From Sodiomyces alkalinus F11 (Eukaryota > Ascomycota > Sordariomycetes > Glomerellales > Plectosphaerellaceae), in NCBI RefSeq assembly GCF_003711515.1, contig NW_021167086.1, positions 649,285-713,284 on the forward strand: a stretch of DNA of 64,000 nucleotides, written 5' to 3'. Within the stretch, counting starts at the first letter, position 1. Each line of letters opens with the position of its first letter. A program made the translations under genes and the position numbers. The notes beneath the pieces were generated by a model that saw nothing but the letters and a program-made list of their open reading frames with translations, was not told where the DNA came from and searched no databases. Shown in pieces: positions 53,256 through 64,000 of this stretch.

Positions 53256-56200
53256 GATGGCGAGGGGCGCAACGGAGGCGACAACAGGGAACCGGGATTT
53301 TTTCGTTGCTGGATGACGACGGACGCGAGAGGTATCGACGAGGGCGATGAGGGCGATGAGGGCGATGAGGGCGATGAGGGCGATGAGGGGCTCAAAATGT
53401 GCGAATATGCGAAATGTGCGTCGAAGAGTTCGATGATTGGGCACTGATGCTGCAAAGAAGAGCGTTGGGCAGATGCGTTCCCTAAGAGGGCCTGACTGGC
53501 TCGTAGGACGTGACTGGAATGACGCGGGTGGAGGGGTCTTGGATTGGAAGGGGGGGTGCTTTGGTGGGATTGGATGCAGTAGAAGAAGCTTGCAGCAGAT
53601 ACGCAATCTCTCGAGACGCCGTCGTTGGTCGGGGTCGGGATGCCGGCGGATGACGGATGACGGACGATGGGGCACAAAATGGGCTGCAGCGCCTTAGGCC
53701 CGTCTTGAACAAGACGGGAGGTGATTGTCAAAAAGGCCCAAAGGTGAAAAGGGCGATGTAAGGGACAGGGACAAGCTGAGCTAGTAAGGTTCTTGGTTCG
53801 CCAAGAGGAGCCTTTCTGCTTCTGAAAATCGAACGGTTCGTTTTTATCCGTAGCCGTGGCGGCGGTGCAGGTCCAGATGGCTTTGTAGCAGATTGATCTG
53901 GTGGATTGCAAAAGAGAAAATCGAGTTGGCGTTGGTGTTGAGTCGATGTCGATGTCGATGTCGATGTCCCTGTCTCAGAATGAACCAGGATGTGAGGGAA
54001 AGGAGAAAGCCAAAGGTATCAGGACCAGAAGAGATGGTCTATCCCTTGATGGGGACTGGCTGGATGAATTCGACGAGTCTGCCCCCGCGGCGTTTCGCGC
54101 TTCAGGAGTGAGAACCAAAGCGCCAAGTTGGTGGTCGATCCGCGACTGTAACTCTGCGACTCGGGGTCGATTCCAGGTTAAGAATAGAATCAGAAGAGAA
54201 GGAGAAGGAGCAGAATGCTGATGCGAAGACTCGGGAACGGCGAGTTCGAGTGCGGAGGGAAGAGAAGAGCTCCCAACTCCGTACGATGCACGGTTGAGTC
54301 CAAAAGAGATCTGCTACAGTAACTGAGAGCTGATTTTTCTTCCGAGCTAGTCGTCCAAGTGTGGGCCGTCTCTGATTCTCGCACTATGTTGCAATAAAAA
54401 GAGGAATAAGATGATGATGGTTAGCTCCTGGGTGGGGGGAGAAAAAAAAGAAAGAAAAAAGAATAAACAAAAACAAAACGGGGCAAGTCAGGGTTTGTGT
54501 GCCAATATTGGACGATGTCCCCACGTTCCCACACGCAAAAGCAACTATCGGATAACCATATTCGTACCTGTACGAGGCACGGATATAATCCACTCACCTA
54601 TAAGGGAGGTATGCAGTATATGGGCTTGAAAGAGAGAACGATCAGTTCTTGTCAAGTCAAAACGCTCTCATCTCCTTCCACGCCTTTGAAGACAATTAGT
54701 ACATCGAGGTACATTATAGATAGCGAGGCTTTCCTTCCTGAAATTTCTGCTTTACTCGCACTTTCCTACCCTTCTGTGAGGTAATTACACTTGTACAAGG
54801 CACCAAAAGGGAAGGGGCTATCCTCTCCACAACGGTCCAGCCCGGCAGGACGGTGGACCTAAAACACGACATTAAATGGTCTGTGCTTAGAGACACGCCT
54901 CACGTGCTACAAAAAAACCACTCCACCCCTCTCAGTACCCCTGGTTGTCACGGGGACCACCAGGATTATAAAGTGGAGGGATTTGCCGACTTGCCCCGCC
55001 ATTCAACCCAATGAATCCAAAACGCGCCCCAAACGCGTTGTCCATTGGCCCGCCTGCCTGGGTCAATTAATTTCCACCGCGAATCGGCTGCCCAACGCCA
55101 TGGTGTGCTCCTAATTATCCCTAAATATGGATGGCGTCTACCAGATGATCTCGATCCTCATAGTAGGTGTTACCGTATATAGCCTCGGGCCTTTTCGGAG
55201 ACGCATGAGGAGGCGAGAGGACGCAATTGCAAACCAGACAAATTTCCAACCTCTTTCCGGAACCCAGCGAAGATGACACTACATGTAATTACCGTACGCC
55301 TTGTCTAGGTCGCGCACTCCCTGGTATGATCACCACCGATATGATATCGGGACAGGGTAAGGTATAAGGCACGTTGTACCAGAACAGGGTACGCGGAGAT
55401 GGGGTCTCCCTACGTCATCGACCGTTCTTATGATCACTGTCTCACCATTTCCCTACTAAGACGGACGGATCCAAGGAAGCAGACAGTTAAAAGATTCTCT
55501 TCGTATGAGCGATATGAACGACGGCAGGCTCGGCAGACTACTCTACTTCATCTTGGCAAACCTTTCCCACGGAGGACAAAGACAAGGAGCGAACCGCCCA
55601 AGTCTTACACTCACCAACCTTCTCCCTCTCCATACCCAGTAGCACACCCAGAATCTCACCCAACCCAGGCTCGTTCTCTCGCATGCGGGTTCGGCGGGAA
55701 GACGCAGGTAGGTAATATCATGCATATCTGTGGCCTAAGTCATTGATGGCCGCGACTCCGCGACCAAACCAACTCGTCCCACGACGGCGTTGCCCAGTCG
55801 CCAAGATAAATGCTACCGCCCGAAAGATGTTGTGCATGTCATGAGGGTCAGTCAACCCGGTGTGCCGCCGGCGGGGTACGCGAAGTCAATACACCCTTCA
55901 GTTCTAACGTCGCACGCCAGAGCTTGCGCTTCACGCTGCTTCGTCCCCGAGTGAACCAGCTAACCGGTAAATTGACAGTTGAAGTTGGTTCACTATTTCT
56001 CTCCCCTTGATTGCGGAGCAGGAGAGTCGCAGACCGGGGATCAACGTCTTCCGATTGGAGTTTTTGGTCGTGGCAATCGCAGCAGACATGTTACTCTCCA
56101 CGACGAAGAGTGCGGAATAGATGTGTGCCGCGGGCGTAGACCGTCGAGAGTCGAGACCTCTGTGACCGGCCCTGACGAGGACCGGCATCTACGGAGCAGT

Positions 56201-57105
56201 GTGTGAGTATACCGTTCGTCCCTCTTCACCCTAACCGGCTGTAGACCATCGCGAGTCGTGTTGAAGTCGTACGCATCATCAGGACTGGGAAGAGTGCGTT
56301 GTAGTGCGTACTGAAGTCCTCTACAATGATTACTTATCGTTTTGACACTTCACATAACCAGCCATCCGACCAATCAGGCAGCAGCCTTCCATATAGCCAG
56401 AGTCAGGCAGTCTATACCTTAGACTCAATAGTGACTCTTCCGCTGTTTAGGTAAGGCATTGTTGAATGGTCCCAAATGTATCCGTACACGTACTTCGATG
56501 TACCTACTTTGCTGACTGAGCAGTGAACGGTGAGCTCCCCACTTATGCCCCCCTGAAGGACACGCCGTCCTCCGCCCTCCGCCCCCAAACCCCAACTCGA
56601 CTCGGAAATTCCCTATTCCAGAACATCTTCATACCATACGTACACCAGATAGATATTCACTGCTTTGAATTATTAACACGCAGACCCCGTTCTTCGCCTT
56701 TACTGCCCACAATCACTCATCATCTACAGTTAACAGGAACCAGAAATCAGTCTATTCATTCCGTTGTGCCGCCCACTCCCCGTCAAGTCAACGGGAACAG
56801 GGGCACGAATCCACTCTGGGCCCCCGGGAACAGGACTTCAAACGCCCGTCCTCCAACCACCTACGAGCATTTAACTACATCCCCGTCACTTCTCCATTGC
56901 TGTTTCCCCGACCGAGCCTGACCGCCAACTCTATCTGCAGCTTCGTCTGGGCTTGATACAATCAGACAAACTCACACCTCACCAACCAAGTGGCCCTTTT
57001 CTAGGGCCGGCCCGCTATCCTGCTTACTCTTTTTATTTTATTTTATATTTTTTTTACCTCTTCTTCTTTTCGGCCCCCTTCTTCCCTCCGTCGACCTGGT
57101 TCGTC
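53256..57105. promoter_or_regulatory. 3.85 kb divergent spacer between LYAR and BEM46
   Basis: No gene is supported in this long spacer. The left end is the LYAR leader, with a 9-base tandem repeat at 53341-53385 and a TCGATG repeat near 53943-53967. The middle (54600-56500) is of mixed composition with short random frames. The right end is pyrimidine-rich and is the BEM46 promoter and leader. Confidence 0.5.
53341..53385. repeat. AGGGCGATG 9-base tandem repeat
   Basis: Five perfect units, 86 bases upstream of the LYAR start codon and so probably in its 5' untranslated leader. Confidence 0.85.
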
Positions 57106-58469
57106 ATGGCGTCCTCCAACCCTCCGTCCAACTCCAATTCATTCCTTGAACAGACCGTTTCTCTTCTCAACACCGTCGGAGGATACATGAGGCTTCCTGC
57201 TCTGGCCTCCACGGTATGCACCTAGCTGCGTCCCTTCGCTTCTCTTCCCTTCACTTCCCTTCTTTCTTCTCCCTCGTTACACATGCACGCGGTCTCGTCC
57301 ACCTCTTCTACCTCCCGCCAGCTTACTCGGCAAGTTTGGTTGCGCAAGCTAATTCGTCATGTCGCCCATTCTCAGGGTGTCGCTGCCATCTTGACTTCCC
57401 TCCTATACTTTAAGCAAAAGTAAGTCACCTTCTGTTTCGCTTGCTTTGTCTTCTCTGCCGTCAGCCTCGCCTCAAGGCACAGCGTCCACTGTGCAAATCG
57501 ATATTCCACAAGAGGACCTCCCCCATTACTCGATCGCGGTCAACCCACCGGGCTGACATATTCTCCTCTGCTCTCCCTTCGCCACAGGGCTCTCATCTAC
57601 CCGTCGCACATGCCGCCGAATGCCAGGACAGAAGTCCCGAGACCCTCCCAATTCGGCATCAAAGACTTCGAGGAACTCGTCATCCCCACCACCGATGGAG
57701 AGAAGCTGTCCGCCTACTACATCCGGGGCCCCCGCGGCAACCGCAACTCCGACATCACCGTCCTCATGTTCCACGGGAACGCCGGCAACATCGGCCACCG
57801 CCTCCCCATCGCCCGCATGATCATCAACTTCATCGGCTGCAACGTCTTCATGCTCGAGTACCGCGGCTACGGCCTCTCCACCGGCGAGCCCGACGAGTCC
57901 GGCCTCTACCTCGACGCCCAGACCGCCCTCGACTACCTCCGGAACCGCGCCGAGACGAGCAACCATAAGCTGGTCGTCTACGGCCAGAGCTTGGGCGGCG
58001 CCGTCGGCATCAAGCTGGTCGCCAAGAACCAAAAGAACGGCGACATCGCCGGTCTTGTCCTCGAGAACACCTTCCTGTCTATGCGGAAGCTCATCCCCTC
58101 CGTCATCCCGCCCGCCCGATACTTTACCCTCCTCTGCCACCAGGTCTGGCCCAGCGAGTCGCTGATAAGCAGCATCTCGGTGCCCACCCTCTTCCTCTCT
58201 GGGCTGCAGGATGAGATTGTCCCGTGCGTGCTCTGACTTGTTCCCTTCGCTTTGATCTTTGTGATTCCCCAACTAATCCCGGTCTTCCCCTTAGGCCACA
58301 TCACATGCGCCAACTATACGAGCTCTCCACCGCACCGAAAATTTGGAAACCCCTACCCGGCGGCGACCACAACTCGAGCGTCGTCGAAGAAGGCTACTTC
58401 GAGTCCATCGCCGACTTCATCACCTCCGTAACAGGGGATGAGAAGATGCCGCGGCCGGAGAAATTGTAG
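57106..58469 (+). CDS. bem46: BEM46-type alpha/beta hydrolase (ABHD13-like)
   Basis: Membrane-anchored serine hydrolase conserved across eukaryotes; in Neurospora BEM46 affects hyphal growth and germination, and the substrate is unknown. Four exons (57106-57213, 57376-57419, 57588-58223, 58295-58469) give 320 residues. An N-terminal hydrophobic segment (GVAAILTSLLYF, about 37-48) is the anchor. The catalytic fold follows: oxyanion-type HGNAGNIGHR, YRGYGLSTGEP, nucleophile Ser185 in GQSLGG, Asp259 in SGLQDEIVP and His288 in GGDHNS. The triad is complete. All joins are GT-AG and in frame. The gene is convergent with FAP1. Confidence 0.94.
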
Positions 58470-59406
58470 GACAGAGACCTCCACCAATCGAAGTTGCTCT
58501 CTGCGCGACGTACCGTTCTTGAATGGAAATTGCGCCAGGGGACGACTCAGCCCATCGCGTCTGGTCATCTGGTCACCCGTCTCGCCTTTAGCGCTTGTTT
58601 CTGCCGTGCTGGGTGTGATGCGCCAGAGGAGGTCCGCATGCGTGGCACCATGAATTGTGGACGAACATGATGAGCTTCATGAACTGGATGATAGTTCAGT
58701 CACCGACAGGCGGGTTCTTGGAGAGGGGCCGCGTTCCTACGACATTTGGATGATGCAGCTCGCCCTCAGTTTGGCGACGGCACAATTTGCCATCTTTGAT
58801 ACCCTTCTTTTTTCTCGGACTTGAGGAGACCGAGATGCAACAACATTCGTCAGTTGATGATTTTTTTATTTTTATTCTTGGGGGTTCAGGCGGCTCTATG
58901 GCTTTGATCCGCGGGGTTAGGAGGAATGGCGCTGGCTTTTGGCCATCATCAACCTCTTTTTTCTTTCTTTTTTTTTTCTTCTTTCTTCTCGCCTCCTTCC
59001 TATTAGACCTTGCAGAGGGCGTACATACATTGGACGAAGTCACGACGACATTGTGTTACGTATATAGATTTATGTACTCTCAGGCGAGCAGCTTTTCATA
59101 TCCTCCGTCTGTTTGCTTTGCCCAGACATGATGAATCGAAGCGGTACAACCGGCCCCAACCTATTTCCACGCTACCTGCCTTGACATGAGAGTGTTGCTT
59201 CGCCCAAGGGTGGCTAATATATAGACGGGCAAAAGGGGGGGGGGGGGTTTCTTTTTGCATTCAGTCATGTTATTTGCCTTCTCCTGTCTCTCTAGTTGAC
59301 CCATAGCCGAGATACGGCTGTAAGGGATTCGGACTCTACGCCTTCACTAAAATGACATCTCGCTACGTGGTTGATACATCCCCACGGCCCTCCAGAACAA
59401 CCCACC
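58470..59406. other. Convergent 3' spacer
   Basis: About 940 bases with T-rich tracts near 58860-58990 and a 12-base G run at about 59236-59247. No gene seen. Confidence 0.5.
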
Positions 59407-62400
59407 TCAACCCTCGGGGTCCATCTTCTCCGCCGCAGCCTCCCAATCCTCCTCCATCTCACCCTCCTGCACAAGCTTCCTCCTGGGCGCCTTGGAAAAG
59501 CTCACGAACCCACTAGCCGGCCGACCCTCCGTCCGTAGCGCAGAGAGCGGCTTCACCTGCCGCGGCCTGGCGGCGGCACGACCCGCCACGGCGCTCCAGC
59601 CGCCGTTACTACCACTACCACTACCACCACCACCGGAATGAGGCCCCGCGTCCGTCTCGCGGCGGATGACGTTCAAGTCTGCGTCGGCATGCACGAGGGA
59701 CGCGGCGCCCGCGAGACCTTCCCTGGCGAGGGTGCGCGCGACGAGCGGCTTCAGGGCGGAGAGCGAGGCCTCGGTGGCGGCGGGGGAGGTGCCCCAGCTC
59801 GTTACCGGGGCGGCGCGGACGAGGACCTCGTCGGAGGGGAGGAAGCTGGTCGTGAAGGCGAGGGTGTTGTGCGTGGATAGGTCGGGTGCCAGGGCGGCTT
59901 CGAGCTCGTCGACCGTGAGGGCGAAGCGGGGGCTTGTGAGGAGGAGGGCGTTGAAGGGGGGTGGTGGTGGGGCTGGGGAGGCCTGGTCGGGGGCGGCGGC
60001 GGCGGTGCTAGTGCCGCTGCGCGCGGGGGCCTGGGCGTTGCGGATCTTGATGCACCGCGCGAGGGTCTTGGGAGGGGCGGCGACGAAACGGGGCGTCTTG
60101 AAGATGCACACGTGGCGGTGGGGTTCCGGGTCCTGGCTCTCGGAGTCGAAGCCATAATCCTCGGCGAGGGCGTGGAGGAAGGCGCGCTGGGCGGCCGGCA
60201 TGGGCTTGAAGCGGAGGCGCTTTTCGGCGCCGTCCGAGGCGAAGACGCGGAACTCGCGCTCCTGGGTCTCGGCCCAGCGCATGTTCTCGCGGAAGAAGCG
60301 GAGGGTGGTGTCTGAGTAGGGGATGTGGTCGTCGGTGTGGGTGGCCGGGTCGATGTTGAGGGCGGCGGCCAGGCGCTGGTTCCGCTGCAGCCGGAGGCAT
60401 TCGTCGTCGCATTTCAGCGCCTCGCGCTCCGGGTCTGGGTTCGACAGGGTGGCGAGGCATTTGACTGCCTTTTTGCGGTTCTGGCAGCTGCAGGTGATGA
60501 ACGTCTTGGACTGGCACGGCTTGTCTTCCTTGCATGCTGTAGATGTCTGTTGTCAGCACAGGTTTTCTTGGAAGATGGGAAAGGCTGATGTCGGGGGACA
60601 GGAGGAAACTCACGATAGGGGGCATGACAGGTATCCTGGTCTGCATGTCCGCATGACTTCCGAGGCTTGCCGCAAGGTTGGCCGCAGTGAGAACCTAGTA
60701 TCTGGGCATCCTCACATTGGCCCGGTCGATGACAAGTCTTCTTGCAGGTGTGGGCGCTGATGAGAATAATTGTGTTAGTATCACTTGTCACTCAACCTCT
60801 AAACAAGCGGAAAGAAAAGAAGAAGAAAAAAGAGAAAGAAAGAGAAAAAAAGAAGAAAAAAAGAAAGAAAAATGAAAAAAAAGAAGGAAAAAAAGAAGAA
60901 AAAGGCAACCTACCCGCACTTGAGCTTCTCCCCACAGGGAAGCCCGCAACGAACCTCATCAAACCAACAGGGCTGGTTCTTCAGACGCTGTTTTCCGCAG
61001 ATGCAAGATTTCTCCACCAGGAACGGACACTTGGGACACGGCACATCGTCGAGATGGCAGTTGTGCTCGACGGGAGGGTGGCCGCAGGGAGGTCGTCGCG
61101 TGCAACTGAACCGGCACTCGGGAGGTCTAGTCCCGCAGGGCTGCGGCGGCTGGAGGACGGTTCGGCCGCAGTTGCAGCTGATCTCTTCGAAGATAGCCTC
61201 GAGACAGCTCGGGCAGGGTCCCCGATGGCAGACGCGTTGGCACTGGTGGGCTCCGCATTTCAACGTCCTCCCGCAGGCGCGGATGCAGATGTGTTCGGCT
61301 TCGATATCCTCGGCGCCGGCGGCTGCGGCGGAGGCGGAGGCGGCCTGGGTTCGGTTCTTTCGTTTCGCGGCCTGTCTGTCGATGGCCTTCTTTTCACCCG
61401 GGCAGCAGTGCTTGCCGCACTGGTGCCTCCCGCAGTTCAACTGGGCCTGGCAGACCCTCGTGCACAGGGGAGGGCTCGGGTCTGCCCCTTGGCAGGGCAT
61501 CTCGTGTGTGGTACGGCCACACCTGCAGGCAATTTCCATCATTTGCTCGCAGGTTAGGCAGGGGCCGGTATGACAGGTCCTGTCGCAGTTATGGCCGCAA
61601 TCCATGAGCTTCCCGCAGACTTTCTCGCAATGGGGGATCGGGTCCTCGCAGGATTGCCTGGGCTGGTCCAGAAGCTCGTGGAGCGGCGTCTTCCCGCAGA
61701 AGCAATAGTGCACGACATGGGGAGAGAGAGGGCAGTGTGGTTGAGTCTCGTCCTGAGGGTGGCATGTCTTCTCACATTGATGGTGCCCGCAATCGTATGT
61801 CCGGCCACATACGGCGCCGCAGTCGAAGATTCCATCGAACGGCCCCAAAGGAGGAGGAGGAGGAGGAGCTTCCCCGGCCCCCGAATTCTCACTCTCGTCC
61901 TTGAGCTGGCCGTAGTTGAAGGAAGCCCGTGGTTCACCTCGTCTATCGCAGGGGATTTCCTTTCGGACCTTTCCGCAATAGCACGTGGACAGAACAGGCA
62001 CTTCGCAAGTGCCGCAGAGACCGGGATGGCATTTCTGTAAACACGGGTGGTCGCCGCAGGGGAGCAAGTCGCCGCAAGGCTCGCCACAGCCCCAACCGTT
62101 GTCGTAGTCGGTATCGACGCATCGTTTGGTGACCTCATGCTTGCCACAGAAGCAAGACTGAGCGGGTCCCATAAGTGCACAAGGAGGGCAGGGGCCGGCA
62201 TGACACTCCTCGTAGCACGGATGCGGGCAAGTGCCCCGCGGTTTCATGCAGGTCTGTCCGCAAGAGTGAGGTTGCAAGCTGGCGACCTGGGTTGGGTTGA
62301 TGTCCTTCCCACACCAGCAGTGGTACGAGCTAGGCTCTTCGGTGAGGCCGGAGTTACAACCCAGACAGCGCCATGATTTCGGGAGGTTCTGGTCTTGCTG

Positions 62401-63332
62401 TTGCTGTTGCTGCTGCTGGTCTTGCTGGTCCTTCTTCTCGATCTGACTTTTGTGCCACTTCTTGACGCAGGATAGGTGGACCACGGTCCAGCACAGGGTG
62501 CACGACCAGATGCGCGAGGAACGCAGAACCTCGCTGGAGCAGATGACGCACTCGTACTGTCCATTGTGAATGTCCTCGTGAATCCGAGTAGGCAGGTCCT
62601 CGGCGGTGGACTTGGGCGCCAAGGGATACCGAGGTTGCGGTGCCCTTTGTTTTGGTGGCGGTCTATGCCAGGGTTGTCAACAACCATGTCCAATTTTGCA
62701 TGGGGTCAAGATGTCAGGGTGCTTTGAAAATGAAGGCAAGGAGAGGGAAAGAAAAAGAAGAAAAAATAAAGAAAGAAAAAGAAAAGAAAAAGCACCACCT
62801 ACGCTTTCCGTACAACGGGCTGACCCGGAACGAATTCCGGAGCATCTGCACTCAGCCCTCCAGCGACGGACGGCCCGGCTACGGACTCCTCTGGGTTAGG
62901 TGGCTCGGAGGTCAAATGGCCACCGAAGGTCCTGCGAGTCCCGGGAATGACTGCACCAAACCTATCCGAGCCAGAGCCCGTTCCGCATTCACGCTCACGG
63001 TTGAGCCCGGGCCCTCGTCCTCTCCCTCTCCCTCGTCCCCTGCCTCCACCACTGCCTCTGCCTCTGCCTCTATCACTGCTTCCGCCTCCTCCTCGGGGTC
63101 GACCTTGTCCTCGAGAAGGGGCGTTTGATGCCGAAGCAGGGTTGTCGTTCGGTCTACTCGCTGCCGGAGCAGTCTCGGTGGTGATGGCATTACTGGCCTC
63201 TGTTCCGCGACCCTGGGATCCGCGGGCTTGGTTCCCACGGCCTCTCCGACCTCTTCCTCTCGGCTGGGATCGGTTCCCTCGGCCTTGAGCTCCTCCACCT
63301 GCTTGAGGTTGGGTTCCTCCGCTCTCCGACAT
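59407..63332 (-). CDS. fap1: FAP1, NF-X1-type zinc-finger protein
   Basis: Homologue of yeast Fap1 (an FKBP12-binding protein linked to rapamycin response) and human NFX1. Four exons (63332-62803, 62662-60914, 60756-60614, 60536-59407) give 1183 residues. The N-terminus (1-120) is Arg/Gly-rich with many RGRG units. A RING/PHD-like cluster (CVICSSEVLRSSRIWSCTLC, about 205-230) is followed by a long array of NF-X1 fingers (CGQTC-, CHxGxC- and CGHxC-type units, about 290-850), for example CHAGPCPPC and CHRGPCPSC. An R3H-like region comes next (QRAFLHALAEDYGFDSES). The C-terminal part is a family tail rich in Ala, with RLRFKPMPAAQ upstream. Every exon join is in phase. A poly-Gln run sits between the first cluster and the finger array. 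Confidence 0.93.
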
Positions 63333-63701
63333 TGTTATGGGTGGAATGTCCGGTGAAATGCTTGACTGGTTGAGATGGCAGGAAAAGGCGACGGTTGTGC
63401 GTTGTGAGGTGGTTTATGAGTTGGTTGGTGCGCTTTTTTGAAATACAGCGACTTCTTACAAATAAAAAAAAATAAAAAAAAATAATAGGAAGAGAAAAGA
63501 AGAAGAAAAGGCAGCGTGCATGAAGGGAGAGAGGGGAGAAGATTAGGTTACAAAGACCTTCCTAGTCACAAATTAATCTGAGTGTGAAGAAGTGCCACTC
63601 GGGGCGTTTGGTCCTACTTCGTGGAGATATTCTATATCGATAGAGCCTCGAGTCGGAAATAATGGCGATATGTCCGTCCAGGCAGGAAAAGTTACCGCAT
63701 G
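63333..63701. other. FAP1 upstream region
   Basis: About 370 bases, A-rich near 63455-63500. No gene seen. It ends where the AT-rich TpG-free tract begins. Confidence 0.5.
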
Positions 63702-64000
63702 CCGCAGGGGACACTATAACAACTCGAAAAAGTCCCTATAAATTTAGTAGGTACACTCTATAGGCACGAAAAAAACACCCGTACGCTATAGTATATATTC
63801 GTATATATAAATACCCTAGTAGTAAAAGAAAAGTCTATAACGTAATAACGAGCTAATAAGCTATAAGGAAAAGAATTCTACTACTATAACTATAACGCCA
63901 CCGCTAGACCTAATCTTATTTTCACTCTTTAGATAACTATAGGCTAGTAAGTTACCCCTATATCCGGTTCCGCGTAGGTAAGATCTATCTAAGGTAGTAT
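63702..64000. other. AT-rich tract with RIP signature at the right edge
   Basis: The last 299 bases contain no TpG dinucleotide at all and many TpA (runs such as TATAGTATATATTCG and ACTATAACTATAACG). CpA is also scarce. Loss of TpG/CpA with gain of TpA is the direct mark of repeat-induced point mutation, so this is probably the edge of a mutated transposon or other repeat that continues beyond the window. Confidence 0.75.

Noticed and set aside
53256..57105. Possible small genes in the LYAR-BEM46 spacer (for example 56523-56921, 53093-53911)
   Set aside because: No domain, no consistent introns, and composition like that of non-coding spacer.
1..64000. tRNA, rRNA and CRISPR features
   Set aside because: I looked for B-box-like GGTTCGAATCC strings, long rRNA-like blocks and spaced direct repeats and found none. 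CRISPR is not expected in a fungal nuclear genome.

Overview
This is a 64 kb piece of a nuclear chromosome from a filamentous ascomycete, most likely a Sordariomycete. The evidence is short introns (mostly 60-160 bases) with GTATGT/GTAAGT-type donors, GC-rich third codon positions, pyrimidine-rich gene-free spacers, fungal-restricted families (copper transporter of the CTR2 type, KRE2/MNT1 mannosyltransferase, ERD1, RCR, BEM46, Zn(II)2Cys6 regulator), and an AT-rich right end whose last 299 bases contain no TpG at all, the mark of repeat-induced point mutation. I built 22 protein-coding gene models by joining exons across introns. Twenty-one keep frame from start to stop; the F-box gene does not.

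Layout. 1-5782: no supported gene, only low-complexity tracts. 5783-9741: MOB2-type kinase co-activator (-) divergent from LEO1 of the Paf1 complex (+). 10493-15212: a patatin/TGL-like protein that has lost its catalytic residues, then a secreted SGNH hydrolase, both (+). 15459-20680: ribosome-biogenesis factor ERB1 (-) divergent from a Zn2Cys6 regulator (+). 21586-28431: a STIMATE-family membrane protein (+), then two (-) single-pass membrane proteins with Cys-rich juxtamembrane segments, PPxY motifs and Gln/Gly/Tyr-rich tails (a 'fibroin-3 related' protein and an RCR-family protein). 29847-34033: an F-box protein with an apparent frameshift (+) and a small conserved-looking hypothetical protein (-). 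35328-39171: FAHD1-type acylpyruvase (+), 3-hydroxyanthranilate dioxygenase BNA1 (-), CTR copper transporter (+). 39591-43576: a PCD1-like Nudix CoA pyrophosphatase (-), whose first intron holds the 65-base assembly gap, and a disordered hypothetical protein (-). 45435-50588: KRE2/MNT1 mannosyltransferase (+), ERD1 (-), PEX10 (+). 51431-53255: LYAR zinc-finger protein (-). 57106-63332: BEM46 hydrolase (+) and the NF-X1 zinc-finger protein FAP1 (-). 63333-64000: gene-free, ending in RIP-like sequence.

Most of the window is core housekeeping content in alternating orientation, with no secondary-metabolite cluster, no intact transposon, and no tRNA or rRNA gene that I could recognise. Functional links between neighbours are limited. 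The KRE2-type mannosyltransferase and ERD1, which in yeast supports Golgi glycosyltransferase recycling, are convergent with about 250 bases between them. The two PPxY membrane proteins may share ubiquitin-ligase (Rsp5/NEDD4) partners. The most unusual gene is the patatin-like protein: oxyanion loop, nucleophile and catalytic Asp positions are all substituted in an otherwise conserved, intact 643-residue frame.
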